This document shows positions 30,720 to 39,042 of a stretch of DNA of 64,000 bases, one piece after another. How positions within the stretch are numbered: position 1 is the stretch's first letter; every line of letters begins with the position of its first letter. Made by a program: the position numbers and the translations under genes. Origin of the DNA: Acidobacteriaceae bacterium (GTDB lineage Bacteria; Acidobacteriota; Terriglobia; Bryobacterales; Bryobacteraceae); NCBI GenBank assembly GCA_020247055.1, contig JADCJL010000108.1, forward strand, positions 54,631 to 118,630, in the 5' to 3' direction. A model generated the notes under the pieces. That model saw only the letters and a list, made by a program, of their open reading frames with translations. It made no database searches and had not been told where the DNA came from.

Positions 30720-32070
30720 TTACGTGTCCGTGCACGTCGGTCAACCGGCGCTGCAGGCCGTTGTGGTACCAACTCAGCCGCGTGTGGTCGAGCCCCATCA
30801 GGTGGAGAATCGTCGCGTGGAAATCGTAGAGCGTCACCGGGTTCTCGGCCGCCTTGTAGCCCAGCTCATCCGTTGACCCGTAGCTGAAGCCCTTCTTCAA
30901 GCCCGGCCCCACCATCCACGATGTGAAGCCTTCGGGGTTGTGGTCGCGCCCGCCCTCGCCGAGGCCCTCCGAGATCGGCAATCGACCGAACTCGGTCGTG
31001 AAGACGACGAGCGTATCGTCGAGCATGCCGCGCTGCTTCAGGTCCTTGAGCAGCGCCGCCGTGGGCTGATCAAGGATGCGCGCGTTCTTGCCGTGGTTGG
31101 TAATCAGGTCTTCGTGCGCGTCCCAGTTCACCCGGGGCGCCCCGAAGTGGCCGCCATTGTACATCTGGATCACCCGCACCCCGCGCTCCATCAGCCGCCG
31201 GGCCAGCAGGCAGTTGTAGCCGTAGTCGCGCATCTCCGGGTCGTCCAGGCCGTAGGCCTTGCGCGTGGCTTCCGTCTCGCCGCTGATGTCGGTCACCTCC
31301 GGTGCCGCCAACTGCATCTTCGCCGCCAGCTCATAAGCGCGGATGCGCGACACGAGCGCGTCCTCGCCCGGGTTCGCCTCCGCATGGGCTTCGTTCAACT
31401 GGCTCAGCAGATCGTAGCTGGCGGCCTGCGCCTTGGCGTTCACCGCCGTCGGCGGGCGCAGATTGGCAATCGGCTGCTCCTGCGTACCGAAGGCCACGCC
31501 CTGGTGCACGGCCGGCAAAAACCCGTTGCCCCAGTTGGCCACCCCGCACGGCGGCAGCCCGCGCCGGTCCGGCAGCACGACAAACGACGGCAGGTTCTCG
31601 TTCTCGCTGCCGAGGCCGTAGCTGATCCACGACCCGATCGACGGGAACCCCTGGAAGATGAACCCCGTCGACATCTGGAACAGCGCCGGGCCGTGGGCGT
31701 TCGAACGGGTGACCATCGAATGAACGAACGTCGTGTCGTCGACGCAGGTGGCCAGATGGGGCAGCAGCTCGCTCACCCACTTGCCGCTCTGCCCGTGCCG
31801 GGCGAACTGCCACGGCGACTGCATCACCGTTCCGCGCTTGCCGAAAAACGGGGTGATCGTGTTGGCGCCCTGCGTCTCCTTGCCGTGGTGTTTGACGAGC
31901 TCCGGCTTATAGTCGTAAGTATCGACGGCGCTCAGCCCACCGGGCAGGAAGATCATGATCAGCCGCTTGGCCTTGGCCGGAAAGTGCGTTCCCTTGCCCT
32001 GCAGCAGCTGCGCCAGCGCCAGTCCCGCGGCGCCGCCGCCCGCGTTCCAGAGTAGTTCTCGTCTCGTCAT
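30700..32070 (-). CDS. DUF1501 protein, pair 1
   Basis: 456 aa from the ATG at 32070 (ATGA overlap with the PSD1 stop). The N-terminus TRRELLWNAGGGAAGLALAQ is Tat-like. Family signatures are LIMIFLPGGLSAVDTYDYKPEL, SWISYGLG, LLARRLMERGVRVIQMYNGG, DDTLVVFTTEFGRLP and DHNPEGFTSWMVGPGLKKG. The fold is related to alkaline phosphatases and sulfatases (metal-like residues in TEFGR and DHN), but no substrate is known. It always follows a PSD1 gene in this window. Confidence 0.92.
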   Translation of the reverse strand: MTRRELLWNAGGGAAGLALAQLLQGKGTHFPAKAKRLIMIFLPGGLSAVDTYDYKPELVKHHGKETQGANTITPFFGKRGTVMQSPWQFARHGQSGKWVSELLPHLATCVDDTTFVHSMVTRSNAHGPALFQMSTGFIFQGFPSIGSWISYGLGSENENLPSFVVLPDRRGLPPCGVANWGNGFLPAVHQGVAFGTQEQPIANLRPPTAVNAKAQAASYDLLSQLNEAHAEANPGEDALVSRIRAYELAAKMQLAAPEVTDISGETEATRKAYGLDDPEMRDYGYNCLLARRLMERGVRVIQMYNGGHFGAPRVNWDAHEDLITNHGKNARILDQPTAALLKDLKQRGMLDDTLVVFTTEFGRLPISEGLGEGGRDHNPEGFTSWMVGPGLKKGFSYGSTDELGYKAAENPVTLYDFHATILHLMGLDHTRLSWYHNGLQRRLTDVHGHVIKPLFA

Positions 32071-34568
32071 GGGATGTAGAGAAATTCGTTCGTATTCAGG
32101 AGCACGCGACAAAACAAAGCCAACGAATGCTGGGCGGCGTACCGGTCGCCCAGGGCCAGCTCTTTTTCCGTGGCCGGCCGGCCCAGCACCAGTTGATAGG
32201 CCCGACCCACGCTCCCGGCGCGCGCCGCCAGCTTCTGCGCCTGCTCCCAGACAAAATCGTCGTTGAGCAGCGTCAGTGCCTGCAGCGCCGTGTTCGAGGA
32301 GCTCCGCTGCGGCGTCGCCACCGACGGGTCCGGGCAGTCGAAGTTGTCCATCATCAGCCGGTCGCCGCCCCGCACGTTGAAGCGGTAGACGCTGCGCCGC
32401 CACGTCTCCGGCCCCGGGTTGTCGACCGCCTTGAAGATATACGAGCCGCCCGACTGCATCCGGTGCAGCCGGAAGCTCGGGCCGCCCATCGTCAAATCGA
32501 GCGTGCCCGCCGCGGCCAGCATCGAGTCCCGCAGCGTTTCCGCGTCCATCCGCTTGAGCGGCATGTGCCACAGCAGGCGGTTGCCCGCGTCGATGGCGAA
32601 GGCCTTGGCGTTATGCGCCGTCGACTGCTGATAGGCCTCGGTAAGCAGAATCTGCCGGTGCAGCCACTTCAGGCTCCAGCCGTTTTCGACAAACGAAGCC
32701 GCGAGCCAATCGAGCAGTTCGGGGTGCGAGGGGCGGTCGCCCATCAGGCCGAAGTCGCTCGGGGTGTTCACCATGCCGTTACCGAAATGGAAGTACCAGA
32801 CGCGGTTGACAATCACGCGCGCCGTTAGGGGATTGGCCGGATCGGTCATCCAATCGGCCAGCGCCAGGCGGCGGTCTTTGTCCGTGGCGAAGGCGGCCGG
32901 GAGCACCGACAGCGCCCCGGGGTCCACCGCCGCACCCTTGCGCGTGATGCTGCCGCGCTCAAGCACGTAGGCCTGCTCGGGCTTGTGCGGCATAGCGGCG
33001 TAGAGCTTTTCGGGCGCGGGGATTTTGGCGATTTCCGCCTTCAGCCGGTCGCGCTCCCGCTTCAGTTCCGGCACGAGGCCGGGGTCCGGCGCCGCGGGCA
33101 GACTGACTTCCACGCTGCGAATATGGTCGAGCGAACTGGCTACCTCCACCCATTGGTCGCCCCGCCGCGCCTCGACGCGGTAGACGGTAATGCCGCCCGG
33201 GCGGCGCGCCAGCTTCTCATCGCACGCCCAGGCCATTTCGCCCGGCGCGGCCACCTCGCCAAGGGGCAGGAAGACCGGATCATCCGGCGTCGCCTTGCGG
33301 TCGGCCTGCCAGTTTTCGATGCGCCGTCCGCCCACGGTGAGCCAGTCGAGCCGGGCCAGCGGCCCATCGTGGCCGGTGATGACCAGCCGCAGTTCCCCCG
33401 CCTCGCGGATCCGATTGACGTTGAAGACCGGGTTGAGCGGCATGCGCCGGGCCTCGCCGCGGCGTGCGGCATGGAACTCGCGGATGGCCTGGCGCAGGTA
33501 GGCCGCCCGCACGGGGTCTTCGGCGTCGGCGATCTTCTGTTCGACAGTCTTCAACTGCGCCCGCAGCGGCGTGGTGGCCCGCTCGTAGGCGGCCTTGGCT
33601 TCCGGCGTCACCACCTCCCGGGTGCCGAAGCCCACGGTTTGAAAAACAGCGGTGAGTTTGTAATAGTCGCGCGTCGGGATGGGGTCGAACTTGTGGTCGT
33701 GGCAGCGGGCGCAGTTGGCCGTCATGGCCTGGAAGGTGTGCATGGTCGTGGTGACCATATCGTCGAGCTCGTCCATTCGCGCGGTGGCCTTCATGGCGGC
33801 GTCTTTGTTGAGTTCGGCCGAGACGGAGTCCCACGGGCCGGCGGTAAGGAAGCCCGTGGCGCGGACGATTTTCGGATCCTGCGGGGCGAGCAGGTCGCCG
33901 GCGATCTGTTCGCGCAGGAACTGCGGATAGGGCTTGTCGGCGTTCAGGGACTCAATCACGTAGTCGCGGTACGGCCAGGCCAGCGCCCGCTCGAAGTTGT
34001 GTTCGCCGCCGTCGGTTTCGCCGAAGCGGACGACGTCGAGCCAGTGCCGTCCCCACCGCTCGCCGTAGCGCGGCGAAGCCAGGTACGCCTCCACGGCTTT
34101 TTCGTAAGGCAGACTCTCGCCCGGCGGCAGGCCGGTCAGGTCAAACGCCAGCCGGCGCAGCAGCGTCCGGTCGTCGGCGCGTGGCGCAAAGCCCAAACCC
34201 TTGGCCTGCAGCTTGGTGAGCAGAAAGGCGTCGATGGGCGTCTTGGCGCCCGTGCCCGCCGGTACCGGCGGCTTCCCCACCGGCCGGAACGCCCAAAAGG
34301 GTTTCCGCGCCGGCGCGGCCAAAGGCTTGGCGCCGGCCTCGACCCACGCCTTCACGGCCGCCACCTCGTCGGGCGAAAGGCGCGGCCCGCCGAGCGGCAT
34401 TTCGCCGCTTTCAACGCGAGCCATCACCCGCGGCGAGGCCGCTTTCGTCAGGTCGAAACCTGCAGAAACCTTTTCCCCACCATGACACTTGAGACACCGG
34501 TCCCGCAGCACGGAGGCGGAGTCCGCCCCCCACACCGTACCGGCCAACAGCAGCACGAGCGCTCGCAT
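32067..34568 (-). CDS. PSD1/DUF1549/DUF1553 exported cytochrome-like protein, pair 1
   Basis: 833 aa from the ATG at 34568; the track's 12 extra residues are translated tRNA. A signal peptide (ALVLLLAGTVWGA) is followed by a cytochrome-c-like domain with CLKCHGGEK. DUF1549 follows (LAFDLTGLPP, SPRYGERWGRHWLDVVRFGETDG, NCARCHDHKFDPI with a second CxxCH). DUF1553 ends the protein (NPLTARVIVNRVWYFHFG, RPSHPELLDWLA, RMDAETLRDSMLA). Function unknown. The ATG lies only 6 bp after the CCA of tRNA-Ile. Confidence 0.92.
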   Translation of the reverse strand: MRALVLLLAGTVWGADSASVLRDRCLKCHGGEKVSAGFDLTKAASPRVMARVESGEMPLGGPRLSPDEVAAVKAWVEAGAKPLAAPARKPFWAFRPVGKPPVPAGTGAKTPIDAFLLTKLQAKGLGFAPRADDRTLLRRLAFDLTGLPPGESLPYEKAVEAYLASPRYGERWGRHWLDVVRFGETDGGEHNFERALAWPYRDYVIESLNADKPYPQFLREQIAGDLLAPQDPKIVRATGFLTAGPWDSVSAELNKDAAMKATARMDELDDMVTTTMHTFQAMTANCARCHDHKFDPIPTRDYYKLTAVFQTVGFGTREVVTPEAKAAYERATTPLRAQLKTVEQKIADAEDPVRAAYLRQAIREFHAARRGEARRMPLNPVFNVNRIREAGELRLVITGHDGPLARLDWLTVGGRRIENWQADRKATPDDPVFLPLGEVAAPGEMAWACDEKLARRPGGITVYRVEARRGDQWVEVASSLDHIRSVEVSLPAAPDPGLVPELKRERDRLKAEIAKIPAPEKLYAAMPHKPEQAYVLERGSITRKGAAVDPGALSVLPAAFATDKDRRLALADWMTDPANPLTARVIVNRVWYFHFGNGMVNTPSDFGLMGDRPSHPELLDWLAASFVENGWSLKWLHRQILLTEAYQQSTAHNAKAFAIDAGNRLLWHMPLKRMDAETLRDSMLAAAGTLDLTMGGPSFRLHRMQSGGSYIFKAVDNPGPETWRRSVYRFNVRGGDRLMMDNFDCPDPSVATPQRSSSNTALQALTLLNDDFVWEQAQKLAARAGSVGRAYQLVLGRPATEKELALGDRYAAQHSLALFCRVLLNTNEFLYIP

Positions 34569-34574
34569 AAAACC

Positions 34575-34650
34575 TGGTGGGCCCTGTTGGATTCGAACCA
34601 ACAACCAACGGATTATGAGTCCGCTGCACTAACCGTTGTGCTAAGGGCCC
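34575..34650 (-). tRNA. tRNA-Ile (CAU, lysidine type)
   Basis: 76-nt cloverleaf: the acceptor stem GGGCCCT pairs with AGGGCCC, the anticodon loop is CTCATAA (CAT), the T arm is GTTGGTTCGAATCCAAC, and CCA is encoded. The acceptor has C4-G69 and C5-G68, the pairs the lysidine synthase TilS looks for, and it resembles the AUA-reading isoleucine tRNA rather than elongator methionine tRNA. It overlaps no gene but nearly touches the PSD1 start. Confidence 0.85.
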
Positions 34651-34668
34651 GGAACTATCAGACTACCA

Positions 34669-35451
34669 TCACCACATGTGATAAAAACCATCGTGTTCGA
34701 ATACCTGCACGGGCGTTTCGAAAACGTCGCTCAGGCACGCGGGCGTGAGCACCTCGGGTTTCGGCCCGTCGCGGTAGATCCGGCCCCGCCGCAGGCAGAC
34801 GACGCGCCCGATTTCGGGAATGATATCGGGCAGATGGTGCGTGACGAGAATCACCGTCACCCCGCTCTGCGCCAGCGTCCGCATCACCTCGCGCAGCTCC
34901 CGCATCGCCGCGATATCGAGCGAGTTGGTCGGCTCGTCCAGGATCAGCGCCTTTGGCCGGTGGGCGAGGGCACGGCCGATGACGGCCCGCCGCACCTCGC
35001 CGCTCGACATCTCCGTCAGCAGCCGGTCTTTCAAATGGCGAATCGCCAGCAGATCGAGCAGCTCTTCGGCGCGGGCCTCCATCGCGGGTGTGATCGGATG
35101 GTAGGGCCAGATACCGACCGAGGAGTGGAAGCCGGAGAGGATGGTCTCCATCACCGGGTAGGGCTGCGTACACTGCTGCACCAGGTCGTTGGTCACCACC
35201 CCCATCCACGCCCGCAGCTCCCATACGTTCCAGATCTGTTGGCCGTGCACCTCCATCCGGCAGCGCGGGGCCGGCCAGCGCGGATACAGCTCCCGCGTAA
35301 TGGTCTTGATCAGGGTCGACTTGCCGGAACCGTTCGGTCCCAGAATGGCAATGTGCTCCCCCGGATGGATCGTGAGTGAGCACTCCTCGAGGGCGGTCAC
35401 CTCGTCGTGCATCACCGTCACGTTTTCCCATTGCAACAAAGGCGTAATCAT
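34669..35451 (-). CDS. Stand-alone ABC transporter ATP-binding protein
   Basis: 260 aa. Walker A GPNGSGKST, signature MSSGEVRRA, Walker B ALILDEPTNSLD and the switch histidine in LVTHHLPDI are all intact. There is no permease beside it. The sequence type, including an early aromatic-rich insert (ELYPRWPAPRCRMEV), resembles the YlmA-like subfamily of unknown substrate. It ends 18 bp before tRNA-Ile on the same strand. Confidence 0.88.
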   Translation of the reverse strand: MITPLLQWENVTVMHDEVTALEECSLTIHPGEHIAILGPNGSGKSTLIKTITRELYPRWPAPRCRMEVHGQQIWNVWELRAWMGVVTNDLVQQCTQPYPVMETILSGFHSSVGIWPYHPITPAMEARAEELLDLLAIRHLKDRLLTEMSSGEVRRAVIGRALAHRPKALILDEPTNSLDIAAMRELREVMRTLAQSGVTVILVTHHLPDIIPEIGRVVCLRRGRIYRDGPKPEVLTPACLSDVFETPVQVFEHDGFYHMW

Positions 35452-35475
35452 CTCGAAACTCCCATTATGACCTCG

Positions 35476-35490
35476 ATCAGTTAAACTGAT
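35476..35490. promoter_or_regulatory. 15-bp palindrome upstream of the TonB receptor
   Basis: ATCAGTTAAACTGAT has perfect 7-bp arms around one central base. It overlaps TAAACT, a possible -10 element, and lies 42 bp before the ATG. This is the expected place for a repressor operator controlling receptor expression. No regulator gene is adjacent. Confidence 0.45.
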
Positions 35491-35497
35491 GAGACGA

Positions 35498-35512
35498 GGG
35501 GGAACTACCCCC
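35498..35512 (+). promoter_or_regulatory. GC hairpin in the receptor leader
   Basis: GGGGG-AACTA-CCCCC forms a short 5-bp stem, 20 bp before the ATG and just upstream of the AAGGAG ribosome-binding site. It may set mRNA stability or translation, or be chance. Confidence 0.3.
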
Positions 35513-35532
35513 TGCTTTGGTAAGGAGAATCT

Positions 35533-38500
35533 ATGAAGCTTCAGAAAGCTCTACGCAGAGCTTCCAGTGCCTTTGCGGCACTCTGTCTGCTTGCGCTGTC
35601 CGCTTTTGCGCAATCGGACAACGCAAGCATTTCCGGCGTGGTGAAGGACCCCAGCGGGGCCGTGGTCGCCAACGCCAAGGTAACTGTTAAGAACGACGAC
35701 ACGGCGTTTGAACGCCAGGCGACAACCAACACCGATGGCTTTTACATCGTGACCAACATCGCGCCCGGCTACTACACGGTTTCCGTCGAAGCCGCCGGCT
35801 TTAAGAAGGCCGCTTCCAGCCGCAACAAGCTCAATGCCGGCGTACCGATCGCGGTCAACCTCGATCTCGCCGTTGGTCAGCTGACCGAAACCGTCACGGT
35901 CGAAGCCAGCACCGCGCAGGTGAACACCGAATCCGCCACAGTCGGCAAGACCGTCGAGCAGGCGCAGATTCAGAACCTGACGCTGAACGGCCGCAATCCG
36001 CTCTTCTCGGCCCTGCTCCGCCCCGGCGTGCGCGGCGGCGCTCTGTCCGGCTTCAGCTTCGGCCTGTCGAGCGGTGGCTTCACCATCAACGGCGGCCGGT
36101 CGCAGGACTCGCTCATCACCGTTGACGGCGCCGTCGCCATCCGGACCCGCGCCAACGGTACCTCCATTGGTACCGCCGACGCCGACACCGTGCAGGAAGT
36201 GCAGATTCTCGCCGCCAACTACTCGGCCGAGTACGGCCGGTCCGGCAACGGACAGATCCGCATGGTAACCCGCTCGGGCCAGAAGGATTTCCACGGCAGC
36301 GCCTACGAGTTTTTCCGCAACAACCAACTCGATGCCAACAGCTGGGCGCGGAACCGCTCCGCGACTACCAACTTCGTGGCGCCCCTCAAATTTAACCAGT
36401 TCGGCTATAACCTCTCGGGTCCTGTCATGATCCCGAAACTGTTCAACAAAGATCGCGAGAAGCTGTTTTTCCTGTTTGCGCAGGAATGGGTCCGCTTCCG
36501 CCAGGACCAGACCACCTTCCAGCGCGTTCCGAGCCTTGCCATGCGCAACGGTGACTTCAGCGAGCTGCTCGGCACGAACATCTACTATTCGGCGCCCCGC
36601 ACTCTGAATGATCCCCAGACCGGCGCGCCCTTCCCAGGAAACATCATTCCTCCGAACCGTCTGAGCCCCAACGGCATTGCGTTCCTCCGCACCTACCCGG
36701 CTCCTAACGGTCTCTTTCAGGGCAACAACAACTTCCTCCAGGTGCGTCCGCAGCCCCAGAATCAGCGCAAAGACACGATCTCGATCGACTACAACCCAAC
36801 CTCGAATCAGGTTGTTCGTTTCCGCCATCTGAACTACGCCTTCAATGTGGCTAATGCTTTCGCTGGTGGCTTTGATTTTGCTCCGTCCGCTCTGGACCGG
36901 CCAAACAAGACGGCCAGCCTCACCCACGTTTGGACGCTGTCGCCCACGATGATCAATGAAGCGACGATCACCGGTTCGAATGATCGCGTCACGATTGCGG
37001 TGCAGCGCACCGGCCGCTATCAGCGCTCGGTGAACAATATCAACTACCCTTATTTGTTCTCCGAGCCCAAGGAGATCAACGACAAGATCCCCACCGTGGT
37101 CATCCCGAACATCGGCCAGATCGACGGTGGACCCTACCCGGCCAGTTCCGCTGGCCCGATCTACACCTTCTCCGACAATCTGACCAAGATCGTGGGTAAC
37201 CACACCTTCAAGTTCGGCGCGCTCTTTGAACGCTCCGGCCAGAACGATTTCGACCAGATCAACGTCTCCGGCGTCCCGGGCGGCACCAACAACCAGAACG
37301 GTCGTTTTGAATTCAACGACGTCCGTCCCGGCGGCGCCCCCGGCTCCGGCACCGGTCTGGCGAACGCAGCCCTTGGCCTGTTCTCCACCTACGCCGAAAT
37401 CGGCCCGCGCAGCTACACGCCCTACCGTGGCAACATGTTCGAGTTCTTCGCTCAGGACTCCTGGCGCGTCAACCAGAAGCTGAAGCTCGAACTCGGCTTC
37501 CGCGGCACCTGGCAAAACGGCTACTACAAGTCGCTTTGGGGCAACATGGCCTACTTCGATCCGAAGAACTACGATCCGGCCCAGGCCGCCGTCCTCGATC
37601 GCGCCACCGGCAACGTCCTGAGCGGCAACCGTTTCAACGGCGTCCGCATCCCGGGCTCCTCTTTCCCGGCCGCCGGCAAGGGCCGCGTTCCGGCTATCGA
37701 CTCGGGTCTTTATAACAATCTCCTCGACGGCGGCAACGGCTACCCGTCGCCGAACCAGTTCAACGTGATGCCCCGCCTTGGTCTCGCCTATTCGATGACC
37801 AACAAGCAGGTGGTCCGCATGGGCTTCGGCGGCTTCATGGCGCGCCCCGGTGTCTATGACTCGGTCTTCCTGGGCGGCAATCCGCCGTTCCAGCCGATGG
37901 CCTCGGTGACCAACGGCAACGTCGATCAGCCCGGCGGCGCCACCCGCGTGAACTTCCCGCAGTTCTTCATGACCATCGACCGCGCCTACAAGATTCCCCG
38001 GTCCTACCAGTGGAACGCCACCTACCAGCGCGAAGTCGGCCTCGCCACCACCCTCGAAGTCGGCTACGTCGGCACCACCGGCCTGTTCCTGGCCCGCGAG
38101 CGCGACCTGAACCAACTGCCCACCGGCACCACGTTCCAGGCCGCCAACGCCGGCGCCAACGTCAACTTCCTCCGCCCCTTCAAGGGCTTTGCCAACATCC
38201 CCATGCTCGAACACTCCGGTCGCAGCACCTACCATGGTCTGCAGGTGGAAGCCAACCGGCGCTTCAGCAAGGGCATCCTCTACAGCTTCTCCTACACCCT
38301 CTCGAAGACCATGGACAACAACTCCGGTCCGCGTGACGGGTTCATTGACACCTTTAACCAGGGTCTGAATTGGGGCAAGTCCGGCAACGACACCCGTCAC
38401 ATCGCCGTGGCCAGCGTTGTGTGGGAACTGCCGTTCTTCAATGGACAGGACACCAACCGCGCCGTGAAGGCCATCGCCGGCGGCTGGCAGTTGCAGGGCG

Positions 38501-38976
38501 TTAATCAGTGGCAGACCGGCACGCCGATCACCATCGGCAACGGCGACGACTACCTCGGCATCGGTTCAACCAACGGCAAGCCGTGGAACCTGAACTTCGC
38601 TCCGGACAACTCCGGCCGCGCGTTCAGCAACATCACTGCTGCGGGTAATTACGTCGGGGAACCGAACTTCTACTTCCCCGTAACCAACGGCACCACCAGC
38701 CTCGCCACTCGTCCCGCCAACGGCACCCTGCCTAACCAGAACCGCAACTCGATCTCCTTCAACAACCCGGGCTTCCAGAACTGGAACCTCGCGCTGCAGA
38801 AGGCGTTTCGGTTCACCGAACGGCAGGCCGTGACCTTTAAGTTCGAAGCCTTCAACTGGATCAATCACCCGAACTGGGGTGGCGTGGATACCAATCCCAC
38901 GGCCGCTACCTTCGGCAAGATCACCAGCAAGAGCAGCGAACGCAACCTGCAGCTCAGCCTCCGCTACAGCTTCTAA
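35533..38976 (+). CDS. TonB-dependent outer-membrane receptor with carboxypeptidase-regulatory-like domain (Oar-like)
   Basis: 1147 aa with a signal peptide (AALCLLALSAFAQ) and a strong AAGGAG site. The N-terminal beta-sandwich (ISGVVKDPSGAVVANAKVTV, GFYIVTNIAPGYYTVSVEAAGF) is the regulatory-like domain. A plug follows (ESATVGKTVEQAQIQNL, VQEVQILAANYSAEYGRSGNGQI) and then a long barrel ending NLQLSLRYSF. It is typical of the large acidobacterial receptor family, which probably takes up or binds polymers or peptides with TonB energy. No SusD-like partner is adjacent. A clean terminator follows. Confidence 0.95.
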   Translation: MKLQKALRRASSAFAALCLLALSAFAQSDNASISGVVKDPSGAVVANAKVTVKNDDTAFERQATTNTDGFYIVTNIAPGYYTVSVEAAGFKKAASSRNKLNAGVPIAVNLDLAVGQLTETVTVEASTAQVNTESATVGKTVEQAQIQNLTLNGRNPLFSALLRPGVRGGALSGFSFGLSSGGFTINGGRSQDSLITVDGAVAIRTRANGTSIGTADADTVQEVQILAANYSAEYGRSGNGQIRMVTRSGQKDFHGSAYEFFRNNQLDANSWARNRSATTNFVAPLKFNQFGYNLSGPVMIPKLFNKDREKLFFLFAQEWVRFRQDQTTFQRVPSLAMRNGDFSELLGTNIYYSAPRTLNDPQTGAPFPGNIIPPNRLSPNGIAFLRTYPAPNGLFQGNNNFLQVRPQPQNQRKDTISIDYNPTSNQVVRFRHLNYAFNVANAFAGGFDFAPSALDRPNKTASLTHVWTLSPTMINEATITGSNDRVTIAVQRTGRYQRSVNNINYPYLFSEPKEINDKIPTVVIPNIGQIDGGPYPASSAGPIYTFSDNLTKIVGNHTFKFGALFERSGQNDFDQINVSGVPGGTNNQNGRFEFNDVRPGGAPGSGTGLANAALGLFSTYAEIGPRSYTPYRGNMFEFFAQDSWRVNQKLKLELGFRGTWQNGYYKSLWGNMAYFDPKNYDPAQAAVLDRATGNVLSGNRFNGVRIPGSSFPAAGKGRVPAIDSGLYNNLLDGGNGYPSPNQFNVMPRLGLAYSMTNKQVVRMGFGGFMARPGVYDSVFLGGNPPFQPMASVTNGNVDQPGGATRVNFPQFFMTIDRAYKIPRSYQWNATYQREVGLATTLEVGYVGTTGLFLARERDLNQLPTGTTFQAANAGANVNFLRPFKGFANIPMLEHSGRSTYHGLQVEANRRFSKGILYSFSYTLSKTMDNNSGPRDGFIDTFNQGLNWGKSGNDTRHIAVASVVWELPFFNGQDTNRAVKAIAGGWQLQGVNQWQTGTPITIGNGDDYLGIGSTNGKPWNLNFAPDNSGRAFSNITAAGNYVGEPNFYFPVTNGTTSLATRPANGTLPNQNRNSISFNNPGFQNWNLALQKAFRFTERQAVTFKFEAFNWINHPNWGGVDTNPTAATFGKITSKSSERNLQLSLRYSF

Positions 38977-39003
38977 CGAAGCCCGGCCCTGGCCGGGAAA
39001 ACC

Positions 39004-39037
39004 AAAGCCTCCCGCCCTACCCGGCGGGAGGCTTTTT
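39004..39037 (+). terminator. Intrinsic terminator after the TonB receptor
   Basis: AAAGCCTCCCGCC / GGCGGGAGGCTTT, 13-bp perfect stem with a 6-nt loop, followed by more T (GGCTTTTTG). This is the clearest intrinsic terminator in the window. A-rich sequence on the other side lets it also serve the convergent FAD oxidoreductase gene. Confidence 0.92.
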
Positions 39038-39042
39038 GCATT

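Noticed and set aside
34569-34604. First 12 residues of the 845-aa PSD1 ORF
   Set aside because: They translate the tRNA-Ile gene.
34658-35431. 257-aa minus-strand ORF overlapping the ABC ATPase
   Set aside because: Out-of-frame shadow of the same ATPase gene.
35551-38400. 949-aa antisense ORF opposite the TonB receptor
   Set aside because: Shadow of the receptor gene; composition is Gly/Val/Asp-rich with no family motif.
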